NCBI RefSeq assembly: GCF_040436345.1
Contig: NC_133236.1
Location: forward strand, 17,067,466-17,131,465
Direction of reading: 5' to 3'
DNA from: Pagrus major
Lineage: Eukaryota > Chordata > Actinopteri > Spariformes > Sparidae
DNA length: 64,000 nt
Positions within the stretch are counted from its first letter, which is position 1; every line of letters starts with the position of its first letter. Of this stretch, positions 49,363 to 59,400 are shown piece by piece. The position numbers were made by a program, and so were the translations under genes. The notes under the pieces were generated by a model. It made no database searches, had not been told where the DNA came from, and saw only the letters and a list, made by a program, of their open reading frames with translations.

Positions 49363-49689
49363 CAGTGTTGACTATATTTGTTCCCAGCAGTGAATCAGGA
49401 CAAATTTTGCAAGAGGCAAACAAAACCAAAGCAAACAAACCAGCTCATCAGCCTGAGTGGTGACTTGTCCCTGTACTTTTCTGAAAGAACAGATGTTGCT
49501 TCACACAAATCAATATCTTCTTCTTTTTATTATTCTGCAATGGTATGGTATGTTTTTTCAATTTCTAAATCAATGATATGTGCAAAAAAGTAGTTACAAA
49601 TTGAATTAATGAGGTATTTGATTTAATCCTTTAATCTATTTTCTTAATCGCAGATTCCCTGTGTTGGGATTTCACCTTTATAAGTCCAT

Positions 49690-49900
49690 AAAATGTGTTA
49701 GAAGAATAGTTTGACATTTTGGGGAATATGATTATTTGTTTTCTTGCTGAGAGTCAGATGAGGAGATCGATACCACTACAATTTCTGTCAATGAAACACT
49801 GATTAGCTTAGCTTAGCTTAGCTTAGCTTAGCATAAAGACTGAAAACAAGGGGAAACTGTCAGCCTGACTCCAGCACTTTTAAAGCTCATTATTTAAGGA
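49690..49900. repeat. AAAGACTGGAAACAGG-type repeat with (TTAGC)6
   Basis: It starts AGTTTGACATTTTGGGGAAT. It contains six exact TTAGC units at 49803-49832, then ATAAAGACTGAAAACAAGGG. It is a dispersed family copy between the two lrg1-like genes. Confidence 0.75.
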
Positions 49901-50149
49901 CAGCCAGATACAGTGGCGGGCTCAGGACGTTTGTGGGGCAGCTGCGAAAAAAAGTTAAAAAGGGCACTAAGGGCACCCAGGAGGGCACTTTATTTAGTTT
50001 TATCTACCTGAACATTGTAACATGTAACAGGCTCTATAGCCTCAAGCAAAAGTCAGTTTGGTCCATTTTGCTCAAAGCAACCACTGCTGACCAGTCTGAT
50101 GAAGCTCTAGCTCAACATGTCCGCATGCATCGGCATATTTAAGGCACTT

Positions 50150-50530
50150 TGTCACCTCTTGTTTTCTGATGTCTCTTTAATGTGTTGCAGAAATATCTAC
50201 TGATGTTAGCACGCTAACCAGCTAGCCCTGAAATCTCATGTGTTAGCAATGTAAACTCCAATACTCCCCCTGGCCCCTGAGCTCCCAGTCTGGACCGCTA
50301 GCTGCACGGCAAAGTGAGCTAACTAGCAAAATGGCAGCTCCAGTTAGCAGCAGTTAGTGGTTACCCTGGTGATGTGCTGCCACCTGTTTGTTTGGAGAAA
50401 GAATTTGACAGGTGGCCAATTCTTACATACTGCACCTTTAAACATATTTTGATGCTTATTAGGATAATAACACAGGATAATGGTGACATGAAATCTTATT
50501 GCCCAAAATTTCAAACTATTCCTTTAAGAA
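50150..50530. repeat. GTTAGC-rich repeat-like sequence
   Basis: It contains GTTAGCACGCTAACCAGC, GAGCTAACTAGCAAAATGGC and CCAGTTAGCAGCAGTTAG and looks like a further fish interspersed repeat. It is noncoding, downstream of gene B. Confidence 0.4.
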
Positions 50531-50597
50531 CAAGTTTAATCTGCAATTAAAGTGCAAAAAAAACCCAACAAACTTGTAAATGCTCTTTACTCATATA

Positions 50598-50603
50598 TTT
50601 AAT
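50598..50603 (-). other. variant polyadenylation signal of lrg1-like gene B
   Basis: TTTAAT on the plus strand is ATTAAA on the minus strand. It lies 114 bp past the stop codon. I see no AATAAA nearer. Confidence 0.4.
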
Positions 50604-50716
50604 TATACAGTCACATTACTGTACAGTGATGGAAGAATGTTTCATGATTGAAAAGTAAGACAACTGACAGGCTGAGCTGAGCACATATCAGATTGTAACA
50701 AGTTTGACAGAAAACG

Positions 50717-51715
50717 TTAAGACTGAAGGTTTAGTTCACTTTCTGTCAGTGACATCACTGAGCGCTCCCTCAGAGCCTGCGGTCCGGCACATGTGATTGT
50801 CTCCGGCAGGAACACCTTCTTCTGGTTCTTCTGAAGCCACCTCCACAGGTACTCTACCTTCCCATCACACAGCCAGGGGTTGCCTGTCAGGTCCAGCCCC
50901 TCCTCGTCCAGGGAGGTCAGAGGGTCCAGCAGACCTGCAGGGATGTGGCTCAGCTGGTTTTCTTCCAGACTCAGGGCTTTGAGCTGAGTGAGCTCCTGGA
51001 AAAGGTTTTCGGGGAGTTTGTTGAGTTTATTGCGAGAGAGGAACAGATAGGTGAGGTTATGGGTGCCCTTGAGTAGAGATGCATCCAGGGTGACTAGCTT
51101 GTTGTTTTGCAGGTTGAGCCTCTCGAGTTTGGCCAGTGCGTTAAAAGAATCGGCAGTGATCGCCTCCAGACGGTTGTTGGAAAGGTCCAGATTCTCCAGT
51201 TGGGGCACCTTCTGAAGCAGAGCAGCTGAGATTTTCATCAAGCGGTTCCCAGATAAGTCCAACCAGGTGACAGTGCTGTTATCAGGAAGCCACTCAGCAT
51301 CGGCTTTCACAATCTGATTGTTCTTCAGCACCAAGTTGACGAGCGGGGCGTGGCTGAAGACATCCGCAGGCAGCTCAGAGAGTTTGTTGTCTGTGAGATC
51401 CAAAGTGTCGAGGTGAGGAACGCCTCTGAGAAGATCCGAGGTAAGGCTCTGCAGGTGGTTGCTGTACAGGTGGAGCCCTTTCAGCAGGGGTATGGCGTTT
51501 AATTGCTGCTCTGAGATGGAGGTGATGTTTGTGAACTGGATGGTCAGCATGGTGGTGTTCTTCAGGAGACCCTCAGAGGGGAACTCTGTCAGGGGAACCT
51601 CATTACAGACCACCTCAGCTCTCCTGGGGTAGCATTTGCAAAGTGCCGGGCAGGACAGAGTGCCATGGCAAAGATATGCCAACCAGAGGAAAGCAAGAGC
51701 ACACCAGGACTTCAT
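50717..51715 (-). CDS. leucine-rich alpha-2-glycoprotein-like, gene B
   Basis: It encodes 332 aa, a predicted secreted LRR glycoprotein. I start at MKSWCALAFLWLAYL, not 16 codons upstream. A strong acceptor (CTTGTGTTCTAG) ends 2 nt before this ATG, and the ATG opens a signal peptide of about 18 residues. The LRRNT (CPALCKC...VVC) starts at Cys22. About nine LRRs follow, then an LRRCT (NPWLCDGKVEYLW...TCAGPQAL). Sequons include NTT, NIT, NST and NLT. Gene B lies 1.5 kb upstream of gene A on the same strand with the same domain order, so this is a tandem duplication. Sequence between them has diverged clearly, so the duplication is not recent. The family call rests on the LRRCT resemblance to LRG1. 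Confidence 0.88.
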   Translation of the reverse strand: MKSWCALAFLWLAYLCHGTLSCPALCKCYPRRAEVVCNEVPLTEFPSEGLLKNTTMLTIQFTNITSISEQQLNAIPLLKGLHLYSNHLQSLTSDLLRGVPHLDTLDLTDNKLSELPADVFSHAPLVNLVLKNNQIVKADAEWLPDNSTVTWLDLSGNRLMKISAALLQKVPQLENLDLSNNRLEAITADSFNALAKLERLNLQNNKLVTLDASLLKGTHNLTYLFLSRNKLNKLPENLFQELTQLKALSLEENQLSHIPAGLLDPLTSLDEEGLDLTGNPWLCDGKVEYLWRWLQKNQKKVFLPETITCAGPQALRERSVMSLTESELNLQS

Positions 51716-51717
51716 GA

Positions 51718-51855
51718 CTAGAACACAAGAAGAAGAGGACACGGAGAATTTAAAATGAGACATCAGAAAGCTTGCAAGGACTTAAATAGTATTTCACCCA
51801 CACAAATCAATAATTTCCAGTTCATGCACACAATGTTCAATAAGTTAAAACTTAC
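51718..51855 (-). other. 138-bp 5'UTR intron of lrg1-like gene B
   Basis: The donor is ACAACA|GTAAGTTT (exon end 51856). The acceptor is GTTCTAG (exon start 51717). This matches the layout of gene A, where the coding exon also begins just before the ATG. Confidence 0.65.
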
Positions 51856-51916
51856 TGTTGTTTTCTAGTTGGATGACTATCAGCCAGACTCGCAGCAGTG
51901 TTCGCTCACAAATTAC

Positions 51917-51923
51917 TGAGTCA
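51917..51923. promoter_or_regulatory. AP-1-type site upstream of gene B
   Basis: TGAGTCA is an exact AP-1 consensus, about 60 bp upstream of the gene B first-exon donor. No clear TATA box is visible nearby. Its function is inferred from position only. Confidence 0.3.
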
Positions 51924-52484
51924 TTTGGGGAGCACAATCCCCCAATCTAATCATTACTTATTGAGTAAACAAGGACCCGTCACAGCACAGTCATTCGTCA
52001 AGGACAGCCAGTTGCAACAGACTCGAACCTGCAGGGAAAGTACAAGACCTGGAAACTTAGTTTATGTTTTATTGAATAAAATACTAGTTCTGCTAAAGAT
52101 CGCTGATTCCCAAAAGAATTCTGAAGTGTTAATGTGAGCTCAAGAGGTTTGATTGTGTGATGTTTTTTTTCACTGAGTGAAAAATGAAATACTTTGTTTT
52201 TTCAAATGTGGGGAAACAGAAGGAGAGTGGGAGGGAGAGAGCAGTGAGACAGAGGTAAAACTGCATGATCACCAGTTCAAAATGAGATAAACTGCATTTA
52301 TTTTGCTGGAAGTTTAATGAATCGTCAGAAAAATGTTCTAGTTAACGCCAACTAACTAGGTAAAAAATGTTAAAGTTGTTATATGTAGTTGTTCAGCAGT
52401 AATCTCTATGTGGACAGTTAAAACATTTTGATGAACAGTTCAATAAACATAACCAAAGGAGAAATGTGTTGATGTCACAGCAAT

Positions 52485-52660
52485 GATGGAAGAAATATTA
52501 ATACCCTTTACTTGTGTAAACGTAGTCATACACAGTGAAGGAATGTAACTAACTACATGTACCCAACTACTTTACTAAAATAAGATTCTGAGGTACTTTT
52601 ACTTTACTTGAGTATTTCCAGTTTTTGCTTCCACGCCACCAAATATTGGAGGGTCATCAC
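52485..52660. repeat. TTTACTCAAGT-family repeat copy
   Basis: It contains GGAATGTAACTAACTACATG and GGTACTTTTACTTTACTTGA. It is a member of the family described at 26940-27325. Confidence 0.7.
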
Positions 52661-53097
52661 AGTTTTTTCAATGTGACATAATGATCAAACAACAACTGAA
52701 ACGTGTTCACAGTTGTGCTACAATGCAACAATAAAACTATTTCCCATTTCTTCCCTCTGCCTTGAAAACAAAGGAAGAATAAAGGTAAAGCTCAATTAAC
52801 ATAAATGTACAGCATGTTTAAATTAAATTGGTGAACAGCCCTCGACATTAGCCGACATTCTGCACACATATACACAAGCATGCACATAGAGGTAGAGAGA
52901 GTGAGAGAGCGAAAGATAAGAAGATGATGTTGTAATGTTGCAAACACAGAGGATTGTGTTACTATGAAATACAGATGTGCAAAAGCACTACAGCTTGTGT
53001 GTGTTTTTATCATTGTAGCTCATGTCTCCTCTCAGCAGAATAAATAAAAGTTATGTCATATCAAAGCTGTGTGAAAGACTGGATGTGTTCGCTTAAC

Positions 53098-53225
53098 ACA
53101 TATATATACTGTATATATATATACATATATATATATATACATATATATATACATATATACATATATATATACATATATACATATATATACATATATACAT
53201 ATATATACATATATATATACATACC
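53098..53225. repeat. (AT)n / ATACATAT microsatellite
   Basis: This is alternating AT broken at intervals by ATAC, about 128 bp. The Ile/Tyr-rich open frame over it is an artefact of the repeat. Confidence 0.95.
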
Positions 53226-53334
53226 ATTTATCTGTGTATTTTTAATGTCAAATTCTGTCTACCTGCCCCTTTTACCCTGAACAATGTGACCCAGCCGACC
53301 CCGAGCATACAGTAAACATACATGTAAATATGTA

Positions 53335-53640
53335 AATATATGCATAATTCATTTTTACTTGTACTTTTGATATGCAAGTACATTTAATATCAGATACTTT
53401 TTACTGAAGTACTATTTACAGGGGTGACGTTTCACTATTATCAGAGTAATATTTAACACATCTTTAAGTTTACTCAAGTCTTGGTAACATACTCATAGTA
53501 TTAAAAGTATTCTTTATGTTAAAGATGTTTATTACTAAGTAATCATGTATTTATAGCTTTATACTGTTGTAGTATGTAAAATCTTACTCGCCAAAGTAAC
53601 TAACAATTACAATTGTCAAAATAAATAGAGCAGAGTAAAA
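53335..53640. repeat. TTTACTCAAGT-family repeat copy
   Basis: It contains TTAATATCAGATACTTTTTA, AGTTTACTCAAGTC and CAAAGTAACTAACAATTAC. It shares the AATATCAGATACTTT phrase with 27180 and 30810. Confidence 0.75.
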
Positions 53641-55059
53641 TTATTGTAAAATGATATTTCCCTCTGAAATGAAGTGGAGATGAACACGGTGACATGAAAC
53701 AGAAGTACTCTCATAAACTGTAGATACTGTCCTTAAGCAAAGGTTTACATATTTATATGTTACACCAACAAAAAACATGCAAACGTCAAATTGTCAAGGT
53801 GTTCATGTCCTCAGAGAAGATAAGACTCAATTATAATATTTAAATAAATAAATAAATAAAATAAACATCAACAGATTAAGAAGCAATCCACTCACCAGGT
53901 AGTTGAAGCCTCACAAAGGAGCAGAGACGATGGAATAAAGGTTAAACAATGTGACGGTCCTCAGTGCACCGTGTTCTTTAGTAAACATCTATAAGTACAT
54001 CGAGTATGATCACCGATATAACTGTGTTGACACATGAGAAGGAAGGAACAGTTCAATTACTAAAGTAAAAGTAGCAATTGTGCAGTACAGAAATATTTCA
54101 GTAAATGACCTACAGTGAGTAAAGGTGCGCATGCAGGCCGTTATTGTACTTACAATGCAGAAAACTTCCCCTGTGAATGTTATACTATTATATATTACAT
54201 TATTATATCATCATTACTGGTGCATTCATGATTTTGTAGCATTTTACTGTTGTAGCCGAGCTCATTTGAACTATTTCATATACAGATGGTAGTAATCTTA
54301 AGCAGTGCATCATATTTGATAAGCTCACCTTATGTTCTAGTCGGTAAACTAACCAAGACACAATAAATATGAAGTAGCCTGAAATTAAAACACCTCACTT
54401 CAGTACGGCATGATATAAATACACAAGAAACATAATTTTCATAAATGTAACTTCAAAGATTAGAGTTAAAATCTGCAGGTTTATCAGCGAGGAGGAGGAG
54501 AAACAGCAGCAGAAGGCTGTGAGCCACCCGAGGTCGCAGCAGGCAGGTATAGCAGGTTTCATGGTTATTTAACCAGGATGTACAGTCACACGGCTGATGG
54601 CGAGAATGGATTAGACCAGCAGTATGAAATACGATTTTAGCAGATGGGCAACATGATGAACTATTGCATTATGTATGATGAGTGCCAGTTGGCTTTAGGC
54701 TGCTCTGAAAGATTTATTTCAGTCAAGCCCACTCACTCCACATGCACTTGCAAGATAGAGACGGACTATTCTGGTGTAATTCAAAGTGTCCTAAAATACA
54801 CTGTAGTCAGATGTTACACCTCTGAAGGATGTTCCTATAACACGTCTGTATACGTAATGACTCTATATTAATCTCATTCTGCTTTTGGTATTGTCACTTT
54901 AGTGTTACTAATCAGTGTACACTGTATATAATTTGCTCTGATTTTTAACGAGTTTACCTTAAAAAAATAATTAGGATCAGATACGACACCGATGATTCAG
55001 GTGAACATACAAACAAATGTGATGTAACATGTTAATTTGAGAGCTTTAGATAATCCGAA

Positions 55060-55545
55060 GAAACTTTGAATGAACAATGAACGAGATCTTGAAAGTTAAA
55101 AAAAGGGTCGAAGTCCACACAAACAGAAGCTCCTTTCTCCCACAGAAAACAGTGCTCCTGAACGCCTCATCAGTAGTCCCACTTTTAATACCGTTACTCT
55201 GTGACATCACACTACATCACCATGTCATACATTTGCATAATTTATGCCTGGCAGCTAGTTTGGCATGCAAGAATCGTTTTAGCACAGCTGCTCTGTTGTT
55301 GTTAGTGGTGCTGGCTCAGGCATCTGTGAGCTGACCAATCAGAGCAGACTGGGTATTTAGGAGGTGGGCCGAAAGACAGGAGCTAAAACAGAGCATCTCA
55401 GACAGACGGGGAGTACAGAGCTGCAGCACTGGACAGTATGAGAAAACTGATGTGTTTTTTGAGCATTAAACTGTGTAAACTTATTCTAGTAGTAACCCAA
55501 CATAAAATGATGAACTTGAAAATGAGCATAAAACATCTCCTTTAA
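55060..55545. repeat. interspersed repeat, GAAAACTGATGTGTTTTTTG type
   Basis: It ends with GAAAACTGATGTGTTTTTTG, ACTTATTCTAGTAGTAACCC and GAAAATGAGCATAAAAC, which I recall as a common fish repeat. The 85-aa open frame at 55077-55334 lies inside it and is not supported as a gene. Confidence 0.5.
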
Positions 55546-55848
55546 CTAAAGTTTAATTAAAAATAAATTTAACTCAAAAGTTTTCCCCAAAATGTCAAAA
55601 CCCAAGAAAAACTCACTAAAACTGATTCTATTCTTACATATTTCATCCCCCGCCTGTCTTCTGCTTTTGATGCAGCATCTACATTTAGTCTGAAAGCTTT
55701 CAAATATGAAGATGAAAGCACAAAATCATCATTACGACCACTCTTTGCAGTACTGTGTTCATAAATCCTTAACAGCAATATATATCGAGACATATCAGAT
55801 TTTAAACAATGAATGAAAAGTGAATTATTCATCGTCAGAGTAACAGAT

Positions 55849-55854
55849 TTTATT
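55849..55854 (-). other. rock2: rock2 polyadenylation signal
   Basis: TTTATT on the plus strand is AATAAA on the minus strand, about 595 bp past the proposed rock2 stop. I see no other match between the two. Confidence 0.5.
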
Positions 55855-56445
55855 GAAATTCGTCATGAATGGTGAGAAAACACTGTTCAATTCACATTAT
55901 TCTGTGTTATGTTGTAATTGTGAGACAAAATATGTCCAAAAATCGAGACTCGTGATGATTCAGTAAAACTGTATTAATTTACAGGACAAGCAGATACTGT
56001 ATAATGTGCTGCTGACTTATATCCATAAAAATAAAACAATCATATACTATGAGCTACACTTTCTGTGCTACAATACACAGACAGACCTCTTAAACCTATG
56101 TACAAATGTTCACACACATGCCTAACACCTCACACACACACACATCCATGTGAGTCACTGAATCTGACAGAATAAAATGTTCATGTTTTTGTCATGGTTA
56201 CAAAATAAGGCAGCTGAGGCTTGCAGATGAATACTGCTCATTTTTCCTCTTGTTACAACGACAAAGACGGCCCCAGTTCTCATGACGACAGCCAGTCTCT
56301 GATCGTTTCTCTCCATGATTATCATTTCTTTTTTTTTTTTTTCAGTCTACTTCCCAGAAAAAAAAAATAACACATGTAGGCACTGCGTCCAGACTGTGGT
56401 CATTAATCCGCAAAGATGAAAACGCACATCTTTGATCAGCCAGGG

Positions 56446-59400
56446 TTAACTGTGAAGAGAAGGAGAGAAAGAAAACTGATGTGAAAACCTGCGATGATAC
56501 CAAAAGGATGGCTGGACTTCAAAAGGCACGCCCACACAAAATCACACACATATTATACAAGGAAGCTTTCCACACAATGCACGAGTGACACGCACAAAGA
56601 GCAGACAGATATGGGAATAATACTGCTCTGAATTTAAATATTGAAGCACATTTTAGGAAATACGCTTATTCGCTTTCTTAACTCGATTCTCATGGCTGCA
56701 GGGCTCAACAGTGAGGATTGCCGGGGTCAAGTAAAATACCAAGCCGGGCGAGTAAATGTAGCTGAAAAAAAATATAAATCAAACACATTGCTTTTTAACA
56801 TAGCTGATGATGGAAGGAGCTAAGGTGTGAGTTATCTCGCTTCCTTCTCATCTCTGTTGAGAGTTGCACATGTGCAGTACTTATATCAAATGTCAATATT
56901 TTCGACATGCAAGAATGTTTATTGCTCCACATCTATGGCACATCGAGTCCTTGTTCTTATTAATATGCTTAAATAAAGATTAAACATTCATGTTGAACAA
57001 AGGTCTGTATAGTTAATGTGGAATTTTAAGCTACAGCCAGCAGACAATAAGCTTAGGTTAGCATAAATACCAGAAAAAAGGGGGAAAAGGCATCATGCTA
57101 GCTGTTTCCTCTGCTTCCATCTATTATGCTAAGCTAACTGTCTGCTGGCTGTAGCTTCATATTTACCATACAGCTGGCAGTTGAATAGGCCTGCTATTGA
57201 TCTCCTCACACAACACTTCAAGTCAACATAACAAAACAAGAGTATTCCCATAAATGACAAACTAAAACTTTAACATTTTACTTCTGGCAAACATGCAGAT
57301 AAATCCCAAATCTGTCTTCTTTTTGTGCATTAAACATGTGCAGCGAGCATATTTCCAAAAGTGTCAAACTTTTATTGTAACAACGATTCAAACACAGAGT
57401 TCTTGTTTTCAACTCGACTGTAAATTTAACAAAGTCACACAAACACAACATGCCTCTGGCCACAGTGAGGCCTTCTACCAACTGCAAACCAACACATGCA
57501 GAGGTCCAGTTACCCTCCGTCCCCCCTCTTTCACTTCCTTCAGAAGAATAAATCATCATCATCATCATCATCATTATCGACATCATCCAACGCCCAACTC
57601 CAGTCTTTCAGGCCAAACTCAAGCAATCTGAAACAGTAAGTATGAGGTTGATTCCTTTAGTGCTTTATTAACCTCAGGGGCAATACGTGCCAAGTTCACC
57701 TGGGGGCAGCACAGAGCTGTGAGCAGTTAACTGAGCGCTTGTTGCGATGAGGGGACGGTTAGTGGACACAGCATTACGGAGGGCGGACATGGCACAACAA
57801 GCTCTGCTACTTACAGTCTCCCAGCATGAGAGACGTTAGAAAGGAGAGGTCAGAGGTGAAGAGGTCAGAGGTCAGTGGAGGATGATACGGAGCATGGGGC
57901 CAGCACTGAGGGATGAGAGCCAGTTAGGTTGGGGCTGAGAGAGCAAACTTTGAGTGTCTTAATCAATCACAGGAAACAAGACAGGTACAATTAGTGACTC
58001 CTGTAATGGTTTGGTGCCATTTCCTGCTCAATTAGGCGGCTACTGACGCCGCATTAAAGCTGCATACAGCCTTATGCGCATGCAGATGAATCAGGATATC
58101 ACTTTTAAGCAAGACATCGAGCTGTGGGCCCCTTTAAACTAAACATAATCACGAATCATCAACAAATTAACAACAATTAATGAGGCTTTCAACCATTTTA
58201 CGGGAAAATAGATCAGATTTTTTGTAGGATTAGCTCAGATTTTTCTACATGTCAGCATCATCATAGTGAGTTTGACCTCAAGATCAAGATGGATGAAAGA
58301 TGTAAAAAGTAATGCTCTACAGAAACAAACTCAGCATTAAAATATGTGAAAATTTCTCATATTTTCCAGCAAAACTTTCCCCGTCCTCACCTGGGCTTCC
58401 CTGACGGCTGCTGCTGTCTGCTAGGCTGGATCTTGATGGCTCCGCGATGGGTCGACATACGAGGCGAACTCCTGGGTGAAGGATGTGGAGAGACTCGTGG
58501 AGAAGAACGTGACGATGCTTCGTTAGGGGAGTTCTGTATCACAGGGGGAGGACTCATTGTCGGGTGTTTCCTCGGGATGCGTTTGAGGAGGTGGCTGACC
58601 CAGCGCTGCTGCTCGTCCGGAGAGTTGGCCAGCAGGAGCAGCTCTTTGGCAGTGGACATGTCATAGTTCACTGTCGAAGAAAGATATTTAAGATACATCA
58701 GAAACAGAGTAAAGTTAAAGTTTTGTTTTAACATATGTATCTAACATATCACTCTGGGGAACAAACTTCTGGTTCCACGCAAGTGAAGCTCTACATCAAG
58801 TCTTGAATGAGCATACTGACCCCTGCAGGGCACGATAACTTCCTCCTTTTTGTCCAGGTGGTCTTTGTGGCACTTGGTGTGGCAGCGGCGGCACTCGAGG
58901 GCTGGCGGCGGCTTGAAAACGTGCCACAGGGGCCGAGTGCAGGCCTCACAGCTGGAGGGGAAGTGGTAGAGAGTGAGGATGAACTCGTGGCCCTTGTGGC
59001 TGATGTAGGACGGACGATCACCATACGGTGTGGGCTCCACGACGACTTCCTGGTCACGTTTGAGCTCCCCTTCATTGGCGTACAGGATCTGGGAAAAAGA
59101 AGAGAAAGGAAATGGAATTTTATTAAGGAAAAAATTATTTTAAAAAATATACCTCATTAAGAGAAGGTGCTTCACACATTACCTGGAATATCCTTGGAAT
59201 TTCTTTGGCATCTGCACGGTACACATCAGTATGAGTGACAGGCCGGACGTGAAACAGCTTACTGTAGAGGGAAGACGTGGAAGAGTTCAGTGTAAATCAA
59301 GGGTAGTAAGTGTCAACATCTCTCTGGCAGCGTCAAAAAAGGAAAAAAACAGCAACAAATTAACTAAGATATATAAAAATACTGAAAATTAAAATTAATG

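Noticed and set aside
53053-53280. Ile/Tyr-rich open frame
   Set aside because: It is a translated ATAT/ATAC microsatellite.
58807-59160. 117-aa open frame on the plus strand
   Set aside because: It is antisense to the rock2 C1-domain exon.
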